DNA of 64,000 nt, taken from the NCBI RefSeq assembly GCF_017875325.1, contig NZ_JAGGMN010000001.1, positions 1,508,140 through 1,572,139 on the forward strand, written 5' to 3'. This DNA comes from Methanofollis sp. W23. GTDB taxonomy: Archaea > Halobacteriota > Methanomicrobia > Methanomicrobiales > Methanofollaceae. Under the pieces are notes generated by a model. It worked only from the letters and a program-made list of their open reading frames with translations. It made no database searches and was not told where the DNA came from. The position numbers and the translations under genes were made by a program. This document shows, piece after piece, positions 1 to 8,079 of the stretch (the first letter of the stretch is position 1; each line of letters opens with the position of its first letter).

Positions 1-13
1 AGTGATCTCAAAA

Positions 14-835
14 TCAACCAGAAATATTTTCCTGGCCGCTCACCTCCCCCCCGCACCGCCAGAGGGGGTTCACCGAGCGGCGGCCCTCCAGGTCGGGGAC
101 GGCATGAGCAATGGCACCGTCGATGAATCTCTTGGCCTCCACAAAGGCCGCCTTCACCGGATCCCCGCGGGCAAGACCCGCAGCAAGTGCCGCCGAGAAG
201 CAGCACCCGGTGCCGTGGGCTGAGTAGGGATGGCGTGTGCCGGTGAGGAGCACCTCGCCGTCCTGGTCCATCAGGAGGTCTGCCGGTTCGCCAGGGAGAT
301 GCCCCCCCTTCACCACCACCGCACCGGCCCCCATCGCAAGGAGGGCCCTGCCCGCCTCCCGCATCGACTCAGGGCCGTCGACCTTTATCCCGGCGAGCAC
401 CGCCGCCTCAGGGAGGTTCGGGGTCACCACCGAGGCTCTTGGGATCAAGGCGGCGACAAGCGCCTCAAGTGCGTCCTCTGAGAGGAGACGGGTGCCCGAG
501 GTCGAGACCATCACCGGGTCGACGACGAGCGGGACACCTTCTGGCAGGACGTCGGCCACCCTCCATATCACCGATGCGTCCACGAGCATCCCGGTCTTGA
601 AGGCCCCCACCCTGAAGGCACCCGTGACCGCCTCGACCTGGGCGGCCACGGCCTCGGGCGGGAGGGGCCATGAGCCCTGCACCCCGCCCGGGTGCTGGGC
701 GGTCACCGCCGTCACCGCCGCCGTCCCCCAGACCCCATGGGCCGCGAAGGTCGCAAGGTCGACCTGAACCCCTGCACCCCCACTTGAGTCTGATCCCGCG
801 ATCGTCATGGCACAGGGAGAGAAATATTCGGTCAT
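14..835 (-). CDS. thiD: Hydroxymethylpyrimidine/phosphomethylpyrimidine kinase
   Basis: 273-residue ribokinase-fold enzyme that phosphorylates HMP and then HMP-P to HMP-PP for thiamine synthesis in the cytosol. Visible motifs are the N-terminal substrate loop AGSDSSGGAGVQVDL (about residues 13-27), DPVMVSTSG (about 107), TPNLPEA (about 139), VVKGGH (about 175) and the catalytic anion-hole motif HGTGC (about 208). The length is normal for stand-alone ThiD, and no fused ThiN/ThiE domain is seen. It stands alone on the minus strand with 1.3 kb of non-coding DNA upstream; no other thiamine gene lies nearby. The assignment is secure. Confidence 0.95.
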   Translation of the reverse strand: MTEYFSPCAMTIAGSDSSGGAGVQVDLATFAAHGVWGTAAVTAVTAQHPGGVQGSWPLPPEAVAAQVEAVTGAFRVGAFKTGMLVDASVIWRVADVLPEGVPLVVDPVMVSTSGTRLLSEDALEALVAALIPRASVVTPNLPEAAVLAGIKVDGPESMREAGRALLAMGAGAVVVKGGHLPGEPADLLMDQDGEVLLTGTRHPYSAHGTGCCFSAALAAGLARGDPVKAAFVEAKRFIDGAIAHAVPDLEGRRSVNPLWRCGGEVSGQENISG

Positions 836-2121
836 CCCGTGAAGATGGACATTCTGTGCAGAAGTAAGTGGCGCACCAGGGGACGGATACCTCCGTCGGC
901 CGGGCCACCACTGGCGTATGTCAGGAACACCAGGTCACGGGCAGGCACATGTTGTATGATTGCTCTGCAGATACCCTTGCCTATTCCCAACGCGAGCGTG
1001 ACTCACCTGCCTTCCCATCACTTCTCATCAGGGGCTCCTCGAAAGCCACTGACTGTCTCATCTTCGCTCCGCTCACATCTCGAAGATCAGAGATCATCTC
1101 AACCTTGTTCTCACTCGCATCCCAAGGAACGAAGAGTGGACCAGGAAGGCACCATCGAACGAAGTATCAGAATGGAGTTGTAGCGTCCAGGACCAATCGT
1201 GCAACAAGGGACCCTTTGAAAACCGGAGGGAGGCGAGATGATCTTCAATTTATGAGCAGTCGAGAAATCCTGAGGCTTTCGGGCCGCTGAGATGACTCTT
1301 TGATCTTCGAGGTGCTCTCCACCACCCGGAGAGAAACATCGATAGGATTGGATCTCTACAGAGTCGAAAATTTACCCTTGAAAATATTTCTGTACTGCTC
1401 TTTGTGTAAGAATAACCGCATGCCCATCCCCCTCCACGAAGAAAATACCGATCTTTTGGTTCTGTAGAATTGGGTATGAACCTCTGGCTCACGCATACAG
1501 GATGAAAATTTTTCGTCGCTTGATCGCTTTTTTCAAGAGAGGAGAATCAATGGGGATCGTGTTCCATCGCCGCCCCCACCTATCTTCGTCGTGGGGGCCC
1601 GGGGGGTGCAACCCCCCCGGCGCGAGATGGCAGGGAAATCTCGACGATTGGGGGCGGCCGATCCATCAGAGGAATATTTTATTCTCTGCGTATTGACTTC
1701 AACGGGGTATGGCGAATTCAAAATCTCATGCAAACCAAAAGAGAGGATCGTCAGGATCATTTTCATGGTAAATCCTCTTGATGAATCTCTCTGGCGGGGG
1801 GTTGCACCCCCCGGACCCCCCGCCACACGATAGGTCGAGGTCGGCAGCACTCTCTTTATGGTCATCTATTCAGCCTTCCCGCCCCTATCGTGCTCCTGGG
1901 CGACGACTGGAGGGAGTCGAGAAGATCTCCGATCTTCGCTGTCCGGGCGGCACTCGCCCCCGGCGGGAGGCTATAGGAAGGCGGATGACACGCATGCTCC
2001 CCACGATAAGTGAGAGATTCTATAAAGCTGATTCTACAGAATTGAATCTACATTTTCATTCCTGGATACACTAGAGATCTCAACAAAACTAGCCCAACCA
2101 ATTCCCCTGAACATCCCCCGC
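836..2121. other. Long intergenic region, repeat-rich in its right half
   Basis: No credible gene was found between thiD and hicA. The part from 836 to about 1450 has no strong open frame. It includes a stretch near 950-1010 (GCTCTGCAGATACCC, GCGAGCGTGACTCACC) that resembles 50010-50045, perhaps a decayed repeat end. The right half is a composite repeat, listed separately. Confidence 0.6.
1459..2042. repeat. MITE-like composite element, TCTGTAGAAT ends
   Basis: About 584 bp bounded by TCTGTAGAAT at the left (1461-1470) and its inverse ATTCTACAGA at the right (2031-2040). The left segment (about 1459-1735) has a close direct copy at 48742-49030 and an inverted copy at 4545-4758. The middle (1745-1845) carries a GGGGGGTTGCACCCCCC hairpin followed by CCACACGATAGGTCGAGG, shared with the elements at 12693 and 43238. 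It has no coding capacity, so it is probably a non-autonomous mobile or REP-like element, nested with others. Confidence 0.7.
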
Positions 2122-2382
2122 TCAGGACGACACCGGGACCGCCTCGCGGACAAGCAGGAGAAAGCGTTCCTTCGGGAGAGCGGCCTGCTGGAGCACCGAA
2201 AGAAGCGTCCCCACCGGGAGGTCGCCGCGGCGCGGCACGACCACCAGGAGCGGGCGGCCGGACTCGTCGAGACGTGAGAGGGCGATCTGGCTTCCTCTGC
2301 TCCGCTTCGGTGCGAAGTCAAACCCGATCTTCTTCAGGACCCTGATAACCCGGTCTGAAGAGATCACCGAAAGACGGGTCAT
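2122..2382 (-). CDS. HicA-family toxin-like protein lacking the usual His
   Basis: 86 residues resembling the HicA/YcfA mRNA interferase family (a double-stranded-RNA-binding-like fold). Seen are the N-terminal segment ISSDRVIRVLKKIGF, then RSRGSQIAL, and the strand VVVPRRGDLPVGTLLSVLQQA-like region typical of HicA. The family's catalytic His normally follows GS (GSH); here the position is Gln32 (GSQ), so nuclease activity is doubtful. Its ATG overlaps the stop of the upstream hicB by ATGA, so the pair is translationally coupled. It could be an inactive remnant or a repurposed RNA-binding protein. Confidence 0.7.
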   Translation of the reverse strand: MTRLSVISSDRVIRVLKKIGFDFAPKRSRGSQIALSRLDESGRPLLVVVPRRGDLPVGTLLSVLQQAALPKERFLLLVREAVPVSS

Positions 2383-2615
2383 TCAGACACCTCAAAGGTC
2401 GTCGAGAACTTGCGCGGCGAGCGGAGTGCAGGGAGCATGTCTTCGGTCAGGCCGAGCACCTTCGCGTTCTCCAGATAGAGTTCTGTCGCCTCCCTGAGAT
2501 GGGCAAGGGCGCGGTCAGGCGTATCGCCGCAACTTGCGACTCCTATTTCAGGACACTTCGAGACATAGACGCCCCCCTCCTCCCAGAGTGCCGCCGTCAG
2601 GATATATCTCTTCAT
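2379..2615 (-). CDS. HicB-family antitoxin-like protein
   Basis: 78-residue HicB-like protein. The N-terminus (YILTAALWEEGGVYVSKCPE) and the region CGDTPDRALAHLREATELYL match the partial RNase-H-like HicB domain that blocks HicA. There is no C-terminal DNA-binding helix-turn-helix or ribbon-helix-helix, so autoregulation would need another factor. The start at 2615 is preceded by GGGGGAGATGAGGA, a good ribosome site. It is first in a two-gene module, the antitoxin-first order known for some HicBA systems. Confidence 0.75.
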   Translation of the reverse strand: MKRYILTAALWEEGGVYVSKCPEIGVASCGDTPDRALAHLREATELYLENAKVLGLTEDMLPALRSPRKFSTTFEVSE

Positions 2616-2743
2616 TCCTCATCTCCCCCCTGAGTGCCGGAGACCCGGCACCTCCCCTCTGGAACCCCTCCAATATCAACCCTTGCCCTTCCAGGACGGT
2701 CGTACATCACTGCCTTTAACATGGCTCCAGTCGACCTCTTTTC

Positions 2744-4072
2744 ATGGACATTGAGGGATTCGCTCGCCGTGAACATGCGGCAGGCAGGAGCAGGGAGGAC
2801 GTGGTTGAAGCCCTCACCGACAGGATCCTTGAGATCAAGAGAGGCGTTTCCAGAGCATATGCCAGGCATTTCGCCACGGCCGTCGTCGAGGAGGTCGAGA
2901 ACACCTCAGGGCTGACCGGCGACCTCTTCGAATACGAGCACGCCGGTGTGACGATGGGCGAGTTCGGCGTCGGGTCGAGGGGCCGGGGCGACTTTTTCGC
3001 CCACCGTCAGTTCCCGAGGATCATCGGGAAAGCGGCGGTCGCGGTCGGCGTCGACGAGATGGACGACGCCGGGGCTGTCAGGGCCGGCGGGGAATATATC
3101 ATCACCACCGTCGACGGGATGCACTCGCGTCTCTCCGACTTCCCGTTTCTTGCCGGGTTCCACGTGACCAGGGCGACACTCCGCGACGCCTACGTAATGG
3201 GCGCGCACCCCATCGCCCTCCTCTCCGACATCCATGTCGCCGACGACGGCGACGTCGCCAAGATCTTTGACTACACGGCAGGGATCGCCGCGGTCGCCGA
3301 GGCGATGAAGGTCCCGCTGGTCACCGGGTCGACCCTCCGCATCGGCGGGGACATGGTCCTCGGCGACCGGATGACCGGGTGCGTCGGGGCCGTCGGAGTC
3401 GCCGACCACCTCACCGCCCGCACCGAGACAAAACCTGGCGACGTCCTGCTCATGACCGCCGGGGCGGGCGGCGGGACCATCGCCACCACCGCTCTCTACT
3501 TCGGCCACCCCGAGGTCGTCGAGGAGACGATCAACCTCCACTTCCTCAAGGCCTGCGAGGCCCTTCTCAGGAGCCCGGTCCTCGAACATATCCACACCAT
3601 GACCGACGTCACCAATGGCGGACTGCGCGGCGACGTCTACGAGATGGCCGAGACCGCCGACTGTAAGATCGTCGTCGACGACGAAAACCTCAGGAAACTC
3701 GTGCAGCCGCGGGTGCTGAAGATGCTCGACGCCCTCCAGATCGACTATCTCGGCGTCTCCCTCGACGCTCTCCTCATCGTCGTCCCGCCAGAGCATGCCG
3801 AGGAGGTCATGGCCGTCGTCAGGTCCGTAGGTGTCCCGATCGCGGAGATCGGGTATGTCGAGGAAGGCCCGGCCGACTCGGTCCTCCTCTCTGAGGGCAA
3901 GGAGCGGGACTTCCAGCCGCGCTTCAGGGAGTCCGCCTACACCCCGGTGAAGAAGGTCGTGGACAGAGAGCCGCGCGACTTCGAGGAGATGAAGGAGCAG
4001 GTCCGCAGGGCCGCCGACGCCGCCATCGAAAAGAAAGAGCGGATCCTCAGACAACTCCAGAAGACCGAGTAA
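2744..4072 (+). CDS. AIR synthase-related (PurM/HypE superfamily) protein
   Basis: 442 residues. After a helical 60-residue N-terminal extension comes a PurM/HypE-like fold: an N-terminal AIRS domain (about 95-215, with VDGMHSRLSDFPFLAGFH and GGDMVLGDRMTGCVG) and a C-terminal AIRS_C domain (about 225-370, with GDVLLMTAGAGGGT and HTMTDVTNGGLRGDVYEM). The family binds ATP and makes phosphorylated or dehydrated intermediates. This long archaeal paralogue is distinct from purine-pathway PurM and from true HypE, and its substrate is unknown. The C-terminus is a charged helix. It is monocistronic and no clear ribosome site precedes the chosen ATG. Confidence 0.8.
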   Translation: MDIEGFARREHAAGRSREDVVEALTDRILEIKRGVSRAYARHFATAVVEEVENTSGLTGDLFEYEHAGVTMGEFGVGSRGRGDFFAHRQFPRIIGKAAVAVGVDEMDDAGAVRAGGEYIITTVDGMHSRLSDFPFLAGFHVTRATLRDAYVMGAHPIALLSDIHVADDGDVAKIFDYTAGIAAVAEAMKVPLVTGSTLRIGGDMVLGDRMTGCVGAVGVADHLTARTETKPGDVLLMTAGAGGGTIATTALYFGHPEVVEETINLHFLKACEALLRSPVLEHIHTMTDVTNGGLRGDVYEMAETADCKIVVDDENLRKLVQPRVLKMLDALQIDYLGVSLDALLIVVPPEHAEEVMAVVRSVGVPIAEIGYVEEGPADSVLLSEGKERDFQPRFRESAYTPVKKVVDREPRDFEEMKEQVRRAADAAIEKKERILRQLQKTE

Positions 4073-4356
4073 AGGAGAGAGAGATCTGCCAGGATCTGGC
4101 CCGGTTCCGGGATCGGGGGCCCCGATTCTGGCCCGGATCGGGGAGATCGAGCGATCTCCCCAGAATAATCCTCTTTTCCAGAACACCCCGAGGAAACCAG
4201 GCCCATAAACGCCCCCTGACGACCCATATGAATGAGAGTGATATTTCCGGCCGGGGGGGCCGGGCACAGCGAGCAGGGGGCGTTGTGAATGCCCGGAGAT
4301 CGGTGCGATTTTGAAGGGCGACAGACCGTTTTTGAGCCATAAAGTCGCCGATTTTG

Positions 4357-4760
4357 GGCCGTGTAGAAATGCTCTTGATGGCCATCTCTGCGAGGGGCTC
4401 GCCGCCTCCCGGTCCCCCCGCGCGATTCGATAGGTGGCGGACGCCACCTCCCTCTTCAGGTGCATCAATAGCGCCTTCCCGCCCCTATCTTCATCCCGGG
4501 GGGTCCGGGGGCAACGCCCCAGGCATGGTGGTGCGGGAAGGCACGTCGATCCGACGTACCGCCCCCCATCGTCGAATCTTCACCGCCATCTCGCGCCGGG
4601 GGAAACCCCCCGGACCCCCACGATGAAGATAGGTGGGGGCGGCGATGGAACACGATCCCCACCGGTTCTTCGGTCTTGAAAAAAAGCGATTGAACGACGA
4701 TAAATTTTCATCCCGCATGCTTGAGGAGCCCTATCGCCTCATGCCCAATTCTAAACAGCC
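4357..4760. repeat. MITE-like element, inverted relative to the 1459 copy
   Basis: About 400 bp. Its left end GGCCGTGTAGAAATGCTCTTG and the inverse of its right end (GGCTGTTTAGAATTGGGCAT) form imperfect terminal inverted repeats. Positions 4545-4758 are the reverse complement of the 1463-1735 segment. Positions 4470-4530 carry the module CTTCCCGCCCCTATC plus a GGGGG/CCCCC hairpin. It fills most of the 4073-4768 spacer; 4073-4350 shows nothing recognisable beyond a CCCCGATTC/GATCGGG palindrome. Confidence 0.7.
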
Positions 4761-4761
4761 C

Positions 4762-4768
4762 AAAAAAA
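4762..4768 (-). terminator. T7 terminator after the CoA/nmd3 operon
   Basis: Seven As on the plus strand (T7 in the transcript) directly after the methyltransferase stop codon, the usual archaeal oligo-T termination signal. Confidence 0.6.
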
Positions 4769-5494
4769 TTATTCTTCTTTCTTCCCGCTGGCACAGAGGT
4801 TGAAAGCGAGGTACGGCACCCGGTGCTCCACAAACGGTTCAAACCGCTGTGCCGCATTGAAGAGCGGCTTCGAGAGGTTCACATGAGCGAAAGAGCAGCG
4901 GTGGGTCTCGATCTTCACAAACCCCGCCGACACGAAGAGTTCCCTGATCTCCTCGTCAGTATAATAGTGCTCGTCGAAGTCGCCGACCCCGACCCGGCCC
5001 CAGTGCACCTTCTCCCCGATCTTGTAGACCGCGGGCAGTGCGGCGGTGAAGAGGTTGTGTCCCAGGGTGCAGATGGCGACCCGGCCCCCTGGCCGCAGCA
5101 CCCGGTAGACCTCGTCGAGCACCTTTGCCGGGTCCTGGACATAACTGAATGCCAGGATACTTGAGACCGCATCAAATGAGTCGTCCCTGAAGGGGAGATA
5201 ATCGGCCGTCCCGGTGATGAGATGGTCAAGTTTGTTCCTGGACCGTCCCTCCCGCACCATCGCCGGGGAGAGGTCGAGTCCGACCGCCCGTCCGCCGTAC
5301 GAGAGATAATAGTTCATGAACAACCCGGTCCCACACCCGATGTCGAGGAGATCGCCGCCCTTTGGGAGACAACACATCACCTCTTCCCTGATATGCCCGT
5401 GATACCGTTCCCCCACATCGCCCCCATACCGGGAGTCATAGACCTCCGCGACATGGTCATAGTGCTCCTGCACCTTCTCCAGGTTCTCTTTCAA
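4769..5494 (-). CDS. Class I SAM-dependent methyltransferase (UbiE-like)
   Basis: 241 residues. Motif I LLDIGCGTGLF (about 50-60), the acidic motif II region AVGLDLSPAM (about 70), motif III-like DSFDAVSSILAFSYV (about 103) and LRPGGRV (about 133) define a Rossmann methyltransferase of the UbiE/Methyltransf_11 type. The substrate cannot be read from sequence. It is the last gene of the long minus-strand operon and its start overlaps the stop of the RfcS-like gene by 4 bp, so it is translationally coupled. Confidence 0.85.
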   Translation of the reverse strand: MKENLEKVQEHYDHVAEVYDSRYGGDVGERYHGHIREEVMCCLPKGGDLLDIGCGTGLFMNYYLSYGGRAVGLDLSPAMVREGRSRNKLDHLITGTADYLPFRDDSFDAVSSILAFSYVQDPAKVLDEVYRVLRPGGRVAICTLGHNLFTAALPAVYKIGEKVHWGRVGVGDFDEHYYTDEEIRELFVSAGFVKIETHRCSFAHVNLSKPLFNAAQRFEPFVEHRVPYLAFNLCASGKKEE

Positions 5495-6489
5495 AAAAAC
5501 ACCTCCCTGCTGATCCTTGCCAGCAGGGCATTGATCTGGACATATTCGTTCCCGCCTCTCAGGACCTTGAGGTCGGCATCGGCCAGGGCGACGGCGGTCT
5601 GCGGGTTGGCATAGGCCCGTTCAGCCGCCTGCGCCAGTTCCCTGATCACCTCACGCCCGGTCAGGCCATAGTCGATGAGCATGGACTCGGCCCGTTGCCT
5701 GGCGCCCTGGAGGTCCTTCTGTGCCAGGGCCTCGAAGACCGAGGCGGCCATGGTCTCGGTCTCAGAGGTGGACGCCGCCGCAAGGTCGACCCCCCCTTCG
5801 GCCCCGGCACAGACCTGGAGGAGAAGGAGCGCCCTGCGGAGGTCGCCGCCTGCCACCGGGACAATGAGATCGAGGTCGGCCGACGACACCTGGTCGGCAC
5901 CGACACCCTCGGCCGCCATCACCTCTTCGAGCCGCCGCCTCACCACCTGGTCAGGGAGGGGAACAAAGGCGAGAGGAAGGCACCGCGAGGCGATCGCCGG
6001 GATTATCGCACTCTGGTTGGAGGTGAGGAAGACAAACCGGCATGTACGCGAGTAGCGCTCCATCGTCCTGCGGAGGGCCTGCTGCGCCTCGCGGGTGAGG
6101 GTGTCCGCACCCTCGAAGACCAGGAGTCTGAACTCGGCGTCGAGCGGACGGATCGAGGCATACCACCTGACCACATTCTTGAAGTTCGAGATCACGCTCT
6201 CGTCCTTCCGGTAGATGTGTGCAAACCGTTCTTCAGCCTCAAAATATTTCTTCCCCCCCTCGAAGAGGTCGGCAGTCGGGAGGACGGTGGTGTTCTCCTG
6301 CCAGTGGGCGCCGTAGAGTCCTCGTGCCAGCGCCTCGACTGCCACACTCTTGCCGGTGCCAGGGGCACCGACGAGAAGGAGGTGCGGGACATTTCTGCTC
6401 TCTGCAAAGGAGGAGAGAACCCGCACCACCTCGTCCTGCCCCAGAACCTCAGAGAACTCAGTCGGCCGGTATTTCTCACTCCAGAGCAT
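5491..6489 (-). CDS. Divergent replication factor C small subunit-like AAA+ protein
   Basis: 332 residues with an RfcS-type layout: N-terminal LWSEKYRPTEFSEVLGQ, Walker A GAPGTGKS (about 42-49), sensor-1 region VFLTSN, SRC motif (ASRC, about 167-170) and a C-terminal collar domain. The Walker B box, normally FLDEAD in clamp-loader small subunits, reads VFEGAD, so the Mg-binding Asp and catalytic Glu are replaced by Glu and Gly. This suggests a nucleotide-binding but weakly or non-hydrolysing subunit, like the accessory small subunits known in some euryarchaea. It overlaps the upstream ligase gene by 14 bp. Family membership is firm; the precise role in clamp loading is inferred. Confidence 0.85.
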   Translation of the reverse strand: MLWSEKYRPTEFSEVLGQDEVVRVLSSFAESRNVPHLLLVGAPGTGKSVAVEALARGLYGAHWQENTTVLPTADLFEGGKKYFEAEERFAHIYRKDESVISNFKNVVRWYASIRPLDAEFRLLVFEGADTLTREAQQALRRTMERYSRTCRFVFLTSNQSAIIPAIASRCLPLAFVPLPDQVVRRRLEEVMAAEGVGADQVSSADLDLIVPVAGGDLRRALLLLQVCAGAEGGVDLAAASTSETETMAASVFEALAQKDLQGARQRAESMLIDYGLTGREVIRELAQAAERAYANPQTAVALADADLKVLRGGNEYVQINALLARISREVFF

Positions 6490-7222
6490 CGGCCATCTCC
6501 TCCAGGTGTCTGGCCATCGTCACGAGCGCCTCTTTAAGGAAGACCGTGTTGTCCACCCCGACGGCGAGTGCCCGTGCTTCCTCCTGAGAGAGCGTGCGGC
6601 ACGCCGCCGTGACCGCCGGGACCGCCCGGGTCACCTCGTCGATGACCGCCAGCGTCGCGGTCTGCGCCGTTCTGGAAAGAGGGTTGAGGTCGATGGTGAT
6701 CACGCTCTTCCCCATCTGTCGCAGGGCCTCGCACCGGTCGCCGTCCTCCAGCGGGACCAGGACCAGGTCGGCCCTCCCGATCCCGTCAGGGAGGCAGAGC
6801 GCCCGCTCATGGGAGAGCGGGATCAATCGCTCGGGCGTCCCGGCGAGCACCTCGACTCCGTGCTCCTCCAGGAGTGCGGTGATCTTGGCCATCCGCTCCT
6901 CAGTCCGGTGGAAGAGGTTCACCTCCACCGCCGCCCCGCTCGCCTCCTGGAGAGCGGCAAGTTGATGAGCGCAGAGGGCCGCCGTGTTCCCGTTCACCGA
7001 GATAACCGGGTGCTCGGCCGAGAGGAGCATCGCCGCCGCGGCCCTCTCGGCCCTTGCGGCGCTCCCGGTTGTCTGCTCACCAAGAAGATAGTCATAGGCC
7101 TCCCCCCGCCCCTGGGCGATCAGCCCCTCGGGGGCGACGATCTTTGCCCACATCGCCTTTGTCAGGCGGTCACGGACCATCAACGCCGCATACCGCGGGT
7201 GGTCTTCTGGAATTTCTGTCAT
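6476..7222 (-). CDS. 4-phosphopantoate--beta-alanine ligase (archaeal phosphopantothenate synthetase)
   Basis: 248 residues of the archaeal phosphopantothenate synthetase family, which joins 4-phosphopantoate to beta-alanine using ATP, the archaeal replacement for PanC/PanK order. Family features include the N-terminal HPRYAALMVRDRLTKA, the central VNGNTAALCAHQLAAL segment, GRADLVLVPLEDGDRCEALR and IDLNPLSRTAQTA. It overlaps the pantoate kinase stop by 4 bp, matching consecutive pathway steps. Confidence 0.93.
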   Translation of the reverse strand: MTEIPEDHPRYAALMVRDRLTKAMWAKIVAPEGLIAQGRGEAYDYLLGEQTTGSAARAERAAAAMLLSAEHPVISVNGNTAALCAHQLAALQEASGAAVEVNLFHRTEERMAKITALLEEHGVEVLAGTPERLIPLSHERALCLPDGIGRADLVLVPLEDGDRCEALRQMGKSVITIDLNPLSRTAQTATLAVIDEVTRAVPAVTAACRTLSQEEARALAVGVDNTVFLKEALVTMARHLEEMADALE

Positions 7223-8079
7223 TCATGCACCTCCACAAACCTGAACCCCTCTCGCGCCACGCGGAGAGGGAGCGGGTCGCCGAACCCCGCGAGCACCTCC
7301 CCGGCATCCTCGCCGGCCGCAAAGACCCCGAGCCCGAGCATCGTCATGCTTGCCGGTACCCCGGCGCGGTCACAGGCATCAAGGGCCGCACGCACCTCAG
7401 GCCTCACCAGCCCGCTCTTCTCGGCGAACGCACGCGAGAAGGCGAAGAACTCGGCAAGGTCGCAGGGACATTCGGACGGGAAGGCCTCGGCCACCTGCGC
7501 CAGTTGCGCAGGAGAACCGATCACGTCAGGCGTCGGAAGCGGACCAAAGGAGAGGGCGTAGACCGTCTCGTCGGACATCACCCTCGTGATCCTGGCAGCG
7601 GTCCCAGGGCCTTCGCGGCAGACCACGCCGCCGCCCTGGCAGGCCGCCACATCGCCAAGCCCGGTATTGTGCACCACTTCGGCCTGGTGGGCAAGGGCGG
7701 CGATTCCCTCTCGACCAAGCCCGATCTCAAAGAGGGCGTCGAGCGCCGCCGCCGAAGAGAGAAGCGCCGCCGCCGAGAGCCCGAAGCCCGATCCGATCGG
7801 GAGACGGCAGGTCGTCTCCACCCTGGCGGCGACCCCGAGTTCGTCCATGAGATACTCGATCGGCGGCGAGCCTGCAAAGGCGGAGTGCGTCCTGCCCTGA
7901 TCGTCGACCTGCCTGATCGCGACCTCAGGGCGGGCGGCCGCGGATGCCACGGCGCGCACCCCCTCCTCGACGACGATCCCGGCGCCAAGGCTTCCGGTCG
8001 TCTCAGGCGTCTCCCCAGTCACCTTTCTGAAATATCCGGAGATGTGTCCTGGACAGAAGGCTATCGCAGTGCGGACCAT
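7219..8079 (-). CDS. Pantoate kinase (GHMP family)
   Basis: 286-residue GHMP-fold kinase that phosphorylates pantoate, the first of the two archaea-specific steps to 4-phosphopantothenate. The phosphate loop PIGSGFGLSAAALLSSA (about 94-110) and N-terminal AFCPGHISGYF are visible. It lies between coaBC and the ligase gene and overlaps both (19 bp with coaBC, 4 bp with the ligase), which supports pantoate rather than another GHMP substrate. Confidence 0.92.
   Translation of the reverse strand: MVRTAIAFCPGHISGYFRKVTGETPETTGSLGAGIVVEEGVRAVASAAARPEVAIRQVDDQGRTHSAFAGSPPIEYLMDELGVAARVETTCRLPIGSGFGLSAAALLSSAAALDALFEIGLGREGIAALAHQAEVVHNTGLGDVAACQGGGVVCREGPGTAARITRVMSDETVYALSFGPLPTPDVIGSPAQLAQVAEAFPSECPCDLAEFFAFSRAFAEKSGLVRPEVRAALDACDRAGVPASMTMLGLGVFAAGEDAGEVLAGFGDPLPLRVAREGFRFVEVHE

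Noticed and set aside
2906-4468. 520-codon minus-strand open frame
   Set aside because: It is the antisense shadow of the PurM/HypE-family gene; high GC suppresses stops, and its protein has no recognisable domain and is Asp/Gly/Pro-rich.
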